A program made the translations under genes and the position numbers. This document shows, piece after piece, positions 8,201-18,000 of a DNA stretch of 64,000 nt (the first letter of the stretch is position 1; every line of letters begins with the position of its first letter). Origin of the DNA: Pseudomonas frederiksbergensis. Lineage in GTDB: Bacteria; Pseudomonadota; Gammaproteobacteria; Pseudomonadales; Pseudomonadaceae. The notes under the pieces are model-generated. The model worked only from the letters and a program-made list of their open reading frames with translations, had not been told where the DNA came from and made no database searches. The DNA lies in the NCBI RefSeq assembly GCF_003732705.1, contig NZ_MOBR01000002.1:62001-126000 (forward strand), in the 5' to 3' direction.

Positions 8201-10034
8201 CGTAGTCATAACGCTCGCTTTCGCCGGCAGCATTGATGGCGGCGATCAGTTGACCGCGCTCGTCGTAGTCGTAACTGACCAGCGTCTGCTCGGTGTGCCA
8301 GGCCTCTCCGAGGGTCTGGGCCGGGCGGAATTGCTGGTAGTCGATGGCGATTAAATGGCGGCGCACGTAGCGCAACAGCAAGGCGCGGCCGGCGCCGTTA
8401 TCGAGACGTTGAATGCGTCCCTGACGGTCGCGGGTAATGCGCAGTCGGTTGTCGTACCCGTCGCTGATTGCTGTCAGAAAACCGTTATGAAAGTGGTAAA
8501 AACGGGTTTCTTCGCCGGCCTGGGCGAGGATCAGTTCCTCGGGTTCATCACCCAGATAAATCGCTGCGCGCGACAGGCTGTTGTGGATCGCTGGGCGCTC
8601 ACTGCTCGGCAGCGGAAATGTCGTACGTCGGTTTTCGTGGTCGATCCAGATGACGCTGTCGCCATCGATTTCCAAGCGATGCGCGAGGGTATGGCTCCAG
8701 CCAAATCCGAGGCCGCTGTCGATCTCGGCGGCGCTGGTGCGGTAGAGCCGGGTGAAGTCGAACGGCAGCACGCCGTCGAGGGTGCCATCGGTCAACGTCA
8801 GCAATTCTTCGCCGGTGACCATCGACACCGGGCAGCCATTTTTACAGGTCAAAGGCCCGCAATCGGCGCTGTCACCGTTGGGGTTTTTCGCTTGGTCGGG
8901 GGCGTCGTCGTGGTGCTCGTCTTTCTTCAACGAAGCGTTGCGGCGGGCGCTCCACTTCAACTGCATCCGACCTTTTTTCATGCCGGCCGCGACGCCCCGG
9001 GCGGCGACTTTTTTGTAGCGGTCAACGTAGCTGATGAAGTTATTGATGATCGTGAAGACTGCCTTCACCAAACGCAGAACAGCGCTCAGCAACTGCGCGG
9101 CTCGATTACCTAGACGCATCGTCAGATAAGCGATACCGGCCCCTGCCGCGGCGAACGTCAGGACGATGCCAATCAGGATGTCGATCAACAGTTCCACGAT
9201 AAAGGTCGACACGGCTTCGGCGGTTTTACCGGCGATTTCGCTCGGCGGCAGCATGTCCAACCAGAGGCTGGCACTGCGCACCAGCAAGCACAGCGCTGCC
9301 TCGTCACTGGCCAGCAATTGGGCTTTTTCCATAACGTGCGGGGCGGTTTGCGCGAGGTCCTTCAGCGCTGCGGCGCTCTCGCCCAACCGCTCGGCAAACT
9401 TTCCGGGATCCTTGAGAATCTCCGACAGCAGGCTGATGCCGTCCCACACGCCTTCGATGGCCGCCCAACTGCCCGCGAGCATTCCATTGCCTACAGCCGC
9501 CGACGAAGATTCCGACCACTTCGGTTTAAACGTCTTCCACTCATCATGCAGCCACTGTTCAAGTTCCTTCGTCAGCCCACCGTAGGAAGAGAACAGTTCA
9601 TCCACTTGCTGCGGCGTGACTTCGCTATGAACGCGAATGCGGTAGAGCTTCCCCTCCTCCCCTCTGAATGTCCCTTTCCCGTTTTCACCCAGCGTAACCG
9701 GCGTCACCTTCCCGCCATCCGCCGCGATCACATCGACCTGGATATTTCCTACAGGGATGTCATAGACCGATTCGAACTTGCTCTCGATTTCGAGCACTCC
9801 ACCCTTCGGGCACTGCACGACGGTGGAGATAAAGTCATCGTCGCCAGTGCTCACGATGGTGCTGGAATTGCCGAACCGAACGATCCGCTCCATCCCCATC
9901 AGCGAAGGCAAATCCGCCGCATGACTGGCCGTGTCCGCCGCCCGGCTGAACCAGTGCTTTAGTTGTTCGCGATAAAGAGAAAGGGTGTTTGGAAAACTGT
10001 CGAGCTCCTGCTCGATGCGCACAATCTGATCCAT
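5274..10034 (-). CDS. Rhs/YD-repeat polymorphic toxin, type VI secretion cargo
   Basis: The protein has 1586 aa. Residues 1-160 are an N-terminal domain without a PAAR motif. A hydrophobic pair of helices lies near residues 277-325. A DUF6531 module begins at about residue 400 (CGPLTCKNGCPVSMVTGEE), followed by some thirty YD-type repeats (xYxYDxxGRL) and the core-ending DPLGL at about 1404-1408, where Rhs shells are cleaved. The last 178 residues are the variable toxin. They carry GMHMVGKH (histidines at about 1463 and 1468), a helix around SRFYSWELMLDAYELA, and a final RIEMKFDRRTG-x-PFTLYP, which resembles the end of EndoU/BECR-fold RNases. The RNase guess is tentative. Its start overlaps the DUF4123 stop by one base, so it is co-translated with its adaptor. 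Confidence 0.9.
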   Translation of the reverse strand: MDQIVRIEQELDSFPNTLSLYREQLKHWFSRAADTASHAADLPSLMGMERIVRFGNSSTIVSTGDDDFISTVVQCPKGGVLEIESKFESVYDIPVGNIQVDVIAADGGKVTPVTLGENGKGTFRGEEGKLYRIRVHSEVTPQQVDELFSSYGGLTKELEQWLHDEWKTFKPKWSESSSAAVGNGMLAGSWAAIEGVWDGISLLSEILKDPGKFAERLGESAAALKDLAQTAPHVMEKAQLLASDEAALCLLVRSASLWLDMLPPSEIAGKTAEAVSTFIVELLIDILIGIVLTFAAAGAGIAYLTMRLGNRAAQLLSAVLRLVKAVFTIINNFISYVDRYKKVAARGVAAGMKKGRMQLKWSARRNASLKKDEHHDDAPDQAKNPNGDSADCGPLTCKNGCPVSMVTGEELLTLTDGTLDGVLPFDFTRLYRTSAAEIDSGLGFGWSHTLAHRLEIDGDSVIWIDHENRRTTFPLPSSERPAIHNSLSRAAIYLGDEPEELILAQAGEETRFYHFHNGFLTAISDGYDNRLRITRDRQGRIQRLDNGAGRALLLRYVRRHLIAIDYQQFRPAQTLGEAWHTEQTLVSYDYDERGQLIAAINAAGESERYDYDDQHVILQRQLAGGASFFWEWEKSGKAARCVRHWASFSQMDTRYVWDDEGSVTVQNIDGSEEVYVHDDRARLVRKVELDGGEHLKSYDEQGRLIAEQDPLGSITEYRYDEVGRLVALIPPEDEPTAYEYRNGFLHARYRGEAVWTYRRNAQGDVTEAVDPDGQVTHYYYDVQGRLLTIRYPDTSRHIFAWNGLGQLVEETLPGGGQRRFSYDVMGRRITSQDEHGAVTRYQWDDIGRLIQTTLPTGATRAFSYNAYSQVTAEQDELGRITRYEYADDLHLVSRRINPDGTQLKYRYDNPQLLLTEIENESGEKYQLDYTANGLIRQETGFDGQRTAYAYDLNGQLLEKTEFGDDGSQLVTGYGRDSAGRLLVKTLPDGIKVEYRYDSLGRLVSVDDGHDHPLEFAYDKQGRLITEHQGWGTLRYSYDACGQLKRLRLPDNSNLDYRYAKGGALSAIDLNGAQLTTHQYQFGREQQRQQGLLLSEYAYDDQGRLKAHAVSQHRQPLYRRDYAYSANGNLDSIADTRHGQRSYIYDALNRLTRVRHTRDDPPESFAHDPAGNLLMQDRPGLASVKGNRLLMQGDRHYDYDAFGNLIRERRGTAQKLVTEYRYDCQHRLVGVTLPDGSCAKYRYDAFGRRIAKTIDGKTTEFFWQGDQVVAESSREHYRSYVYEPGTFRPLAMLDGKGPRKACPFYYQLDHLGTPQELTDFGGEIVWAAKYSAYGKVTRLTHGAGEQLEQPLRFQGQYFDAESGLHYNRHRYYDPEVGRYLTPDPIKLAGGINQYQYTPNPTGWVDPLGLSGDCPPPNKSGCTVPGDTTGARVDEGEPALPKTKLSAREVAKAKIKKLNDDQGMHMVGKHDPEVPDAKFKQRAIDGTDPITGKTPRNRGGNPSSRFYSWELMLDAYELATTRAANGLPPFTGKDKKNNDIVRMKFPGAGEGYIPNPASPGNPRLVKMNRIEMKFDRRTGVPFTLYPIK

Positions 10035-10771
10035 CAGTTCAGCTCCGCCATCAGGTAATCCACCAGGGCTTGTTTCGGTGCTTGGGACAGTTCCGGTGCT
10101 TCAAGAAAACTCGCGACCTTGCGCCGCAAAACACTGTCGGAAAATGCTTCGAACAGGTCCTGGCGTTCCTCGCTGAGCCACTTCAGCAGGTTGTTGATTC
10201 GGGTGACGGCGGACTGTGCAGCGAGCGCTTCCAACAATGTTTCGGGGACGTTCCACCACGGAAAAACCTGAGAGCTTTTCAGTGCGCGACCACCGATTTC
10301 GAGCGCCTGGCCATTGATCAGGCAACGGTCGATCACGGGCATCAGCTCAGCGACTCGGACCTCGGTGGATTGCAGAATCGGCAGCAAATAGCGGCCATCC
10401 CAAAAGCGGAAAAACACCTTTTCGCCATTGGGCAGCAGCGCGTGTGTGAGAGAACGAAAGTGGTCGATCAGCGCTTCATGGCTGGCCGAGGAAACCGCCA
10501 ACCAGCCCCAGTCACGAGACTCGGTAGCCGCGACCCACTGCAGAAACTCACCATCAGCAGCGACGATTCCCACAAAAGGCATCACCGCTTCCCACTCGGC
10601 GTAGGCGGTGTCGGCCCAAATCGGGCTCGGTGCTTGCGCGGTGATCGAGCGTTGCCAGGCTTTGAACGGTTCAGCGGCACTCGCATTGCTGAAGATCGCA
10701 AACAGTTGTTCCGACGGTTTCAATGGCTGGCGTTCCAGCCATAAAAGAGGCGACACCTGATCAGGCTGCAC
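10034..10771 (-). CDS. DUF4123 adaptor protein (type VI effector chaperone)
   Basis: DUF4123 proteins (also called Tap/TEC) load an effector onto its cognate VgrG. Position between vgrG and the Rhs gene, with overlaps on both sides, fits that task. Upstream in-frame ATG codons near 10810-10819 would overlap vgrG by about 50 bases. I prefer GTG 10771, with AAGGA 8 bases upstream, which overlaps vgrG by 11 bases and gives 245 aa. Conserved features of the family seen: an aromatic-rich N-terminal half (FAIFSNA, WADTAYAEW) and FFRFWDGRYLLPIL in the middle. Confidence 0.85.
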   Translation of the reverse strand: MQPDQVSPLLWLERQPLKPSEQLFAIFSNASAAEPFKAWQRSITAQAPSPIWADTAYAEWEAVMPFVGIVAADGEFLQWVAATESRDWGWLAVSSASHEALIDHFRSLTHALLPNGEKVFFRFWDGRYLLPILQSTEVRVAELMPVIDRCLINGQALEIGGRALKSSQVFPWWNVPETLLEALAAQSAVTRINNLLKWLSEERQDLFEAFSDSVLRRKVASFLEAPELSQAPKQALVDYLMAELN

Positions 10772-12773
10772 AGACACCGTCCTTGCAGCGCTCACACTCC
10801 TCACAAAACGGCGCATCACCTTTCAGGCTCAGAATCTGCGCCGCGCTAAGCAACGCCGCTGGAGCCGCGGCGAGTTTCAACGGCACGTCCGGCGAGTTCG
10901 CCACCGCCGCCATGGCCGCCATCGGCGCCCCGCCGACCTGGATCGGCGCGCTGCTGAAAATCCCGCCCGGGCCGATGTTGATCCACTGCCCGCCCGCCTG
11001 AATGGTTGCGCTGGCGCCGCCGTCGATCACCACTTGCTGACCGGCGCTGACATGGAATTGCTGACTGGCGTTGAGGGCCTGGCTGGTGACGCGAATGTGG
11101 CGGTCGCCGGTCACCAGCAGGTGATCGTCCTGGCGGATTTCGGTCTGGCGCTGGCCGTGGGTGATGCGTTGTTCGTCGGCCTTCAACTCATGGCGAGCGA
11201 TGCCGGTGACGACGATGCTGCGGGCGTTATCCACTTGCACTTGTTGATCATTCAGCACGTGCTGAGTCCAGTTTCGCTGGGCGCGCAGGTAAATTTCCTC
11301 GGCGCCTTTGCGATCCTCGATGCGCAATTCGTTGTAGCCACCGCCGCCGGGACTGCTCTGGCTGCGGAAAATACTGCGGGTTTTGTCGGCGGGCAGGTCC
11401 AGTGGAACGGGGGTCGCGGCGTTCGGCAGGCAGCCCATCACCAGCGGTTTGTCGGCATCGGCGTCGATGAAACCCACCAGCACTTCCATGCCGACTCGCG
11501 GAATCAACACGCTGCCGTAACGGTCGTGGGCCCAACCGGTGGCGACTCGCAGCCAACAACTGGAATGCTCGTTCAGCTCACCGTCACGATCCCAGGCGAG
11601 TTGCACTTTGACCCGACCAAACTCATCGCAATGGATTTCGCTGTCGGTCGGGCCGGTGACCACGGCGGGTTGGTAACCGAGCATGCGCGGCTTGTCCGGC
11701 CCTAGCGGTGGACGGTAGGAAACGTCCCACGGTGTAGCAAGAAAGGTATTGCGATAGCCCTGGAATTCGCCGTCGTCGGTGGCGGACTCTTCCAGCACTT
11801 GCGGCTGCCGGCCACGGTGTTCAATTTCGGTGATCAGCCACAGGTCATTCCAGACCTGACGCGGATGCTCGGCCAGTTGCAGGAAATGTCCGCTGACCAA
11901 CGCCGACTGATCGCTGCGCCCTTCGGCCTGACGGTAATCCGCACCGTGGCGCTCCAGGGTTCGTTGGGTCAGTTGCTTGCCGGATTCGCGGTCGGTGAAT
12001 TGACCGGGAAAGTGATAATCCTCCAGCACCGGACGTTGTTCGCTATCGACGTGGCTTTCGAGTGGCAGGCGCGGTTTGTGGAAGTCGTAGTCCCGGCGTG
12101 TAACCGCTGTAGTCCTGGTTTCCAGGCGCACGTTGAAACGCTTGATCGCCGGAGCACTGGCCGCCATGCCGCTGCCGGGCAAGTACAAGGTGGGTTCGGG
12201 CAGGCGCGGAAAAACCGTCTGATCGTCGCCGAACACCAACAGGTGCCCGTCGGGGCTGTGCTGGAAGTGGAAGTGAATGCCGATCTCGGCGCACAGGCGT
12301 TGAATGAACGCCAGATCGCTCTCCGCATATTGCACGCAGTACTCGCGCTCCGGGTAGTCACTGCCCAGTTGAAAATCGAAGGCATCACGCTGGATGCCGT
12401 GGTCCTTGAGGATTTGCGTGATGATTGCCGGCACACTTTGGTGCTGGAAAATCCGCTGATTAAAGCGCTGACCGAGGTAAGTCAGACGCGGGACCAGGCT
12501 GACTTGGTAGCGTGTCAGACGTTTACCGGAATCCCCTTGGCCAACGCGATAAATCTGACCGTGAATGCCGGACCCTTGCCCATCGAAACTCAGAAACGCC
12601 TGACGATGCAGGAGGCTTTCAAGGTCGAGGTCCGGCCGTTCGCTGACCAGCTCCAGGTCGAAACGGAAGGGTTGGCTGATGGCTTCCTTGCCCCTGAACT
12701 CAAGCACTTTGAGCTCATTCTGGACGCCGTCGAGGGTCAACGTGAAACGCGGTTGATTGGCAGGCGCGAACAT
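10761..12773 (-). CDS. vgrG: Type VI secretion spike protein VgrG (TssI)
   Basis: The 670-aa protein has the gp27-like head, the OB-fold region (CDEFGRVKVQLAWDRDG) and the gp5-like needle (repeated short beta segments around residues 510-600). It ends with a cysteine-rich tail, CEECERCKDGVC. VgrG trimers form the tip of the type VI tube and carry effectors. No tss core genes are present nearby, so this is an orphan vgrG island serving a secretion machine elsewhere. It is the first gene of a vgrG-DUF4123-Rhs-immunity operon on the minus strand. Confidence 0.95.
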   Translation of the reverse strand: MFAPANQPRFTLTLDGVQNELKVLEFRGKEAISQPFRFDLELVSERPDLDLESLLHRQAFLSFDGQGSGIHGQIYRVGQGDSGKRLTRYQVSLVPRLTYLGQRFNQRIFQHQSVPAIITQILKDHGIQRDAFDFQLGSDYPEREYCVQYAESDLAFIQRLCAEIGIHFHFQHSPDGHLLVFGDDQTVFPRLPEPTLYLPGSGMAASAPAIKRFNVRLETRTTAVTRRDYDFHKPRLPLESHVDSEQRPVLEDYHFPGQFTDRESGKQLTQRTLERHGADYRQAEGRSDQSALVSGHFLQLAEHPRQVWNDLWLITEIEHRGRQPQVLEESATDDGEFQGYRNTFLATPWDVSYRPPLGPDKPRMLGYQPAVVTGPTDSEIHCDEFGRVKVQLAWDRDGELNEHSSCWLRVATGWAHDRYGSVLIPRVGMEVLVGFIDADADKPLVMGCLPNAATPVPLDLPADKTRSIFRSQSSPGGGGYNELRIEDRKGAEEIYLRAQRNWTQHVLNDQQVQVDNARSIVVTGIARHELKADEQRITHGQRQTEIRQDDHLLVTGDRHIRVTSQALNASQQFHVSAGQQVVIDGGASATIQAGGQWINIGPGGIFSSAPIQVGGAPMAAMAAVANSPDVPLKLAAAPAALLSAAQILSLKGDAPFCEECERCKDGVCAA

Positions 12774-13069
12774 CCGATGTGTCTCTGCAGAATGAAGGCG
12801 GGCGATTCTGCATGAGCGACAAGGGGTGTTGAGTGGAGGTCAGGAAAATCAGATTTGCCCTACTTTTTTAGAGAATCGTCCTTCAAGAATCAGTGCATTT
12901 GGCTACAGACATTTCCCTTTGGAAGAAGTGTGTTGGAGTTGAAGACGCCTTCGCGGGCAAGCCTCGCTCCTACAGGATTGCGTTGGATCGTGAGCCGAAC
13001 TGAACCCTGTAGGAGCGAGGCTTGCCCGCGAAGGCTGCTCCGATAACACCAATTTCTTTCCCGCAAACA
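12774..13069. other. Intergenic region between putP end and vgrG start, no gene
   Basis: The part next to 12773 should hold the vgrG promoter. A REP doublet fills 12947-13035. I see no credible coding frame. Confidence 0.6.
12947..13035. repeat. REP-type inverted repeat (family 2)
   Basis: Arms GCCTTCGCGGGCAAGCCTCG and its reverse complement flank about 35 bases. Same family as 2324-2394. Confidence 0.85.
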
Positions 13070-13107
13070 AAAAACGGCCCGCCTCCAAAGGAGACGGGCC
13101 GCTTTCA
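13070..13107 (-). terminator. Rho-independent terminator of putP
   Basis: On the minus strand a GC-rich stem (CGGCCCGTCTCC / GGAGGCGGGCCG with a 3-base loop) is followed by a run of six T. It lies 23 bases after the putP stop codon. Confidence 0.85.
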
Positions 13108-13129
13108 TACAAGCGATGGAGTTAAAGCA

Positions 13130-14614
13130 TCACTTGTTCAGACGGAAATCCGCTTCGGCCGCTGCAAAGCGCTGCAGCATGCCACGGGTTGGCTCGCCCA
13201 TTTTGCTGACGAAGTAGATCGCCAGGCTGGCGAAGATGAAGCCCGGGATAATTTCGTACAGACCCAGCAGTTCGAAATGTTTCCAGACGATCACGGTGAT
13301 TGCACCGACCAGGATGCCGGCCAGTGCGCCATCGCGGGTCATGTCTTTCCAGATCACCGAGATCAACACAACAGGGCCGAAGGCTGCACCGAAACCGGCC
13401 CAGGCGTAGCTGACCAGACCCAGTACACGGTTGTCCGGGTTAGCGGCCAACGCGATGGCGATCAGGGCAACCAGCAACACCATGGCGCGGCCGACCCAGA
13501 CCAGCTCAACCTGGGAAGCGGTTTTACGCAGGAAGGTTTTGTAGAAGTCTTCGGTCAGAGCGCTGGAGCACACCAGCAACTGGCAGCTCAGGGTGCTCAT
13601 CACGGCAGCCAGAATGGCCGACAGCAACACACCGGCAACCCAAGGGTTAAACAGGATTTTCGCCAGTTCGATAAACACACGCTCGTGGTTTTCGGTCACA
13701 GGCGCGGCCAGGTCAGGGTTCGCCGAGAAGTAGGCAATACCGAAAAAGCCTACAGCGACAGTGCCGCCAAGGCACAGGATCATCCAGGTCATGGAAATAC
13801 GACGTGCATTAGCAATCGACTTGACCGAATCCGCCGCCATGAAACGCGCGAGGATGTGCGGCTGGCCGAAGTAACCCAGGCCCCAGCCCATCAGCGAGAT
13901 GATGCCGATGAACGTGGTGTTTTTCAGCATGTTGAAGTTGCTTGGGTCTTGCGCTTCGATGGCCAGGAAGGTGGTGTCGATGCCACCGGTGGCCAGCAGC
14001 ACGATGATCGGCGTCAGCAACAGGGCGAAGATCATCAGCGTCGCTTGTACGGTATCGGTCCAGCTCACGGCGAGGAAACCGCCGACGAAGGTGTAGGCAA
14101 TCGTCGCCGCAGCACCGGCCCACAGCGCCGTTTCGTACGACATGCCGAAGGTGCTTTCGAACAGACGGGCGCCGGCGACGATGCCGGAGGCACAGTAGAT
14201 GGTGAAGAACACCAGAATCACGATGGCGGAGATGATCCGCAGCAGGCCGCTTTTATCTTCGAAACGGCTGGAGAAGTAGTCCGGCAGGGTCAACGCATCG
14301 CCGTTGTGCTCGGTCTGCACCCGCAGGCGACCGGCGACGAACAACCAGTTCAGGTAAGCACCGACAATCAGGCCGATGGCGATCCAGCTTTCGGACAGGC
14401 CGGACATGTAGATGGCGCCCGGCAGGCCCATCAGCAACCAGCCGCTCATGTCGGAAGCGCCGGCGGAAAGCGCGGTCACCACACTGCCCAGGCTGCGACC
14501 GCCCAGGATGTAATCGGAAAGGTTGTTGGTGGAGCGATAGGCCATGAAGCCGATCAGCACCATTGCTGCGATATAGATCACAAACGTGATCAGGGTTGGA
14601 TTGCTTACGCTCAT
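13130..14614 (-). CDS. putP: Sodium/proline symporter PutP
   Basis: This 494-aa inner-membrane protein of the solute:sodium symporter family has about 13 hydrophobic segments. Characteristic stretches include SDYILGGRSLGS near residue 40, SAGASDMSGWLLMGLPG near 55 and GYFGQPHILARFMA near 250. It imports L-proline with Na+. It is divergent from putA, which degrades the proline, and both promoters are under PutA operator sites (14767-15008). Length matches E. coli and Pseudomonas PutP. Confidence 0.95.
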   Translation of the reverse strand: MSVSNPTLITFVIYIAAMVLIGFMAYRSTNNLSDYILGGRSLGSVVTALSAGASDMSGWLLMGLPGAIYMSGLSESWIAIGLIVGAYLNWLFVAGRLRVQTEHNGDALTLPDYFSSRFEDKSGLLRIISAIVILVFFTIYCASGIVAGARLFESTFGMSYETALWAGAAATIAYTFVGGFLAVSWTDTVQATLMIFALLLTPIIVLLATGGIDTTFLAIEAQDPSNFNMLKNTTFIGIISLMGWGLGYFGQPHILARFMAADSVKSIANARRISMTWMILCLGGTVAVGFFGIAYFSANPDLAAPVTENHERVFIELAKILFNPWVAGVLLSAILAAVMSTLSCQLLVCSSALTEDFYKTFLRKTASQVELVWVGRAMVLLVALIAIALAANPDNRVLGLVSYAWAGFGAAFGPVVLISVIWKDMTRDGALAGILVGAITVIVWKHFELLGLYEIIPGFIFASLAIYFVSKMGEPTRGMLQRFAAAEADFRLNK

Positions 14615-14766
14615 TCGAATGCTGCCCTGGCTTTGTTTTTATGTAGCGGCGAAGTGTGAAACGCCGACAAACGACACTGTTTGTTCAGACGGTTTCCAGC
14701 CCCGCGCATTTATGACTGATGTTTCCCCAGGAAAGCCATCAGCCGGCGCACCTGTCTTTTTTGATC

Positions 14767-15008
14767 GGTTGCACCTTGGGCGCGAATCCTATTCAACAAC
14801 GCAAATAAGGTGCAACCCATTTCTTGAGAATCAGTTGCACCTACACCAATTAAACTGAAAAAGACTGTTTTTTGCTCCCTTTTAGCGCAGTCAGGCGCAT
14901 TTGCTAGAAGTAAAAGCACCAAGCAAGGGCGCTACGTTCGTACCGGAATTTAATTCCTGACGAGCCGCTTATTATTCCGACAAAAAAAGGGTTGCACCCG
15001 GTTGCACC
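14767..15008. promoter_or_regulatory. Array of five PutA-type operator sites in the putP-putA control region
   Basis: GTTGCACC or its complement occurs at 14768-14775, 14809-14816 (inverted), 14834-14841, 14991-14998 and 15001-15008. The ribbon-helix-helix domain of PutA is known to bind GTTGCA motifs in putA-putP regions. The last two are only two bases apart and lie 70-90 bases before the putA start. In the rest of 14615-15078 I see no gene. Confidence 0.8.
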
Positions 15009-15078
15009 TCTGCCAGCGCACAGCTAATCTTGCCGCCAGCTGATGCCACGCGATCGTGGCAAACATGAGGATAAAAAT

Positions 15079-18000
15079 ATGGCTACCACCACCCTTGGGG
15101 TCAAACTTGACGACCCAACCCGCGAGCGCCTCAAGGCTGCCGCGACCTCGATTGATCGCACGCCGCACTGGCTGATCAAGCAGGCAATTTTCAATTACCT
15201 GGAAAAACTCGAGGGTGGTGCAACCCTGACTGAGCTGAGCGGTTTGACCAAGGATTCCGACGACGCCGTCGATGCGCCAACGGATCATGCCCACCAGTGC
15301 TTCCTCGAATTCGCCGAAAGCATCCTGCCGCAATCGGTTCTGCGCGCTTCCATTACCTCCGCTTACCGTCGCCCGGAACCAGAAGTGGTGCCGATGCTGA
15401 TCGAACAGGCGCGCCTGCCTGCCGCGATGGCCGAAGCCACCAACAAGCTCGCCTCCTCGATTGCCGAGAAACTGCGCAATCAGAAAAGCGCCGGTGGCCG
15501 TGCCGGGATTGTTCAGGGCCTGTTGCAGGAATTTTCCCTGTCGTCCCAGGAAGGCGTGGCGCTGATGTGCCTGGCCGAAGCGCTGTTGCGGATCCCGGAC
15601 AAAGGCACCCGTGACGCCCTGATCCGCGACAAAATCAGCACCGGCAACTGGCATCCGCATTTGGGCAACAGCCCGTCGCTGTTCGTCAACGCCGCGACTT
15701 GGGGCTTGTTGCTGACCGGCAAACTGGTCGCCACCCATAATGAAGCCGGCCTGACCTCGTCCCTGAGCCGCATCATCGGCAAAAGTGGCGAGCCGATGAT
15801 CCGCAAGGGCGTCGACATGGCCATGCGCCTGATGGGCGAACAGTTCGTCACCGGCGAAACCATCGCCGAAGCCCTGGCCAATGCGAGCAAGTTCGAATCC
15901 AAGGGCTTCCGCTATTCCTACGACATGCTGGGTGAAGCCGCACTCACCGAGCTCGACGCCCAGAAGTACCTGGCCTCGTACGAACAAGCCATCCATTCGA
16001 TCGGCAAAGCCTCCCACGGTCGTGGGATTTATGAAGGCCCGGGCATCTCCATCAAACTGTCGGCACTGCACCCGCGTTACAGCCGTGCGCAGTACGAGCG
16101 TGTGATGGACGAGTTGTATCCGCGCCTGCTGTCGCTGACCTTGCTGGCCAAGCAATACGACATCGGCTTGAACATCGACGCCGAAGAAGCCGACCGCCTC
16201 GAGCTGTCGCTGGATCTGCTGGAACGCCTGTGCTTCGAGCCGCAACTGACTGGCTGGAACGGCATCGGTTTCGTGATCCAGGCCTATCAAAAGCGTTGCC
16301 CGTATGTGATCGATTATGTGATCGACCTGGCTCGCCGCAGCCGTCATCGCCTGATGATCCGCCTGGTAAAAGGCGCGTACTGGGACAGCGAAATCAAGCG
16401 TGCCCAGGTTGAAGGCCTGGAAGGCTATCCGGTCTACACCCGCAAGGTGTACACCGACGTTTCCTACATCGCTTGTGCGCGTAAATTGCTGTCGGTGCCG
16501 GAAGTCATCTACCCGCAATTCGCCACGCACAACGCCCACACCCTGTCGGCCATTTACCACATCGCCGGTCAGAACTATTACCCCGGCCAGTACGAGTTCC
16601 AGTGCCTGCACGGCATGGGTGAACCGCTGTACGAACAGGTTGTAGGCAAAGTTTCCGAAGGCAAGTTGAATCGTCCGTGCCGCGTGTACGCACCGGTCGG
16701 TACTCATGAAACACTGCTGGCGTACCTGGTACGCCGTCTGCTGGAAAACGGTGCGAACACGTCGTTCGTCAACCAGATCGCCGATCAGTCGATCACGATT
16801 CAGGCGTTGGTCGCCGATCCAGTGGCCAGCATCGAGCGGATGGCGACGGCGGAAGGCGGTTTCGGCCTGCCGCACCCGCGTATCCCGCTGCCCCGTGACC
16901 TTTATGGCGCCGAGCGCGCCAACTCCAGCGGCATCGACATGGCCAACGAACATCGTCTGGCGTCGCTGTCCTGCGCCCTGCTCGCTACGGCGCACAACAG
17001 TTGGAAAGCCGCGCCGATGCTCGGTTGCGCGTCCAGCACTGAAACCCCGGCACCGGTGTTGAACCCGTCGGATCTGCGTGACGTCGTCGGTCATGTTCAA
17101 GAAGCCACCGTCGAAGACGTCGACAACGCCATCCAGTGCGCCCTGAACGCCGGCCCGATCTGGCAGGCCACGCCGCCGGCCGAACGCGCCGCGATCCTGG
17201 AACGTGCCGCTGATTTGATGGAAGGCGAGATTCAGCCGCTGATGGGCCTGTTGGCTCGAGAAGCCGGCAAGACCTTCGCCAACGCCATCGCCGAAGTGCG
17301 CGAAGCCGTGGACTTCCTGCGTTATTACGCGGTGCAGGCGCGCAACAATTTCACCAACGACGCCCACCGTCCATTGGGCCCGGTGGTTTGCATCAGTCCG
17401 TGGAACTTCCCGCTGGCGATCTTCAGTGGCCAAGTCGCTGCCGCCCTCGCCGCCGGTAACCCGGTATTGGCCAAGCCTGCGGAACAAACCCCATTGGTGG
17501 CGGCTCAAGCCGTGCGTTTGCTGCTCGAAGCCGGGATTCCGGAAGGCGTGCTGCAACTGTTGCCGGGCCGTGGCGAAACCGTTGGCGCTCGCTTGGTCGG
17601 TGACGATCGGGTCAAAGGCGTGATGTTTACCGGTTCGACCGAAGTTGCGCGTTTGCTGCAACGCAACGTCGCCGGTCGTCTGGATGCGCAAGGTCGTCCG
17701 ATTCCTCTGATCGCCGAAACCGGCGGCCAGAACGCGATGATCGTCGATTCCTCGGCACTCACCGAACAGGTGGTGATCGACGTGGTTTCCTCGGCCTTCG
17801 ACAGCGCCGGTCAACGCTGCTCGGCCCTGCGCGTGCTGTGCTTGCAGGAAGATTCCGCCGACCGTGTCATCGAAATGCTCAAGGGCGCCATGGCTGAATG
17901 CCGTCTCGGTAATCCAGAGCGCCTGTCCGTGGACATCGGCCCGGTGATCGACGCCGAAGCCAAGGCTGGCATCGAGAAGCACATCCAGGCCATGCGCGAC

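Noticed and set aside
9500..10034. PAAR domain at the N-terminus of the Rhs protein
   Set aside because: The first 160 residues lack the Gly/His repeat pattern of PAAR tips; delivery is more likely through VgrG and the DUF4123 adaptor.
13022..14659. 545-codon plus-strand frame over putP
   Set aside because: Antisense of PutP; starts within a REP element and has no ribosome site.
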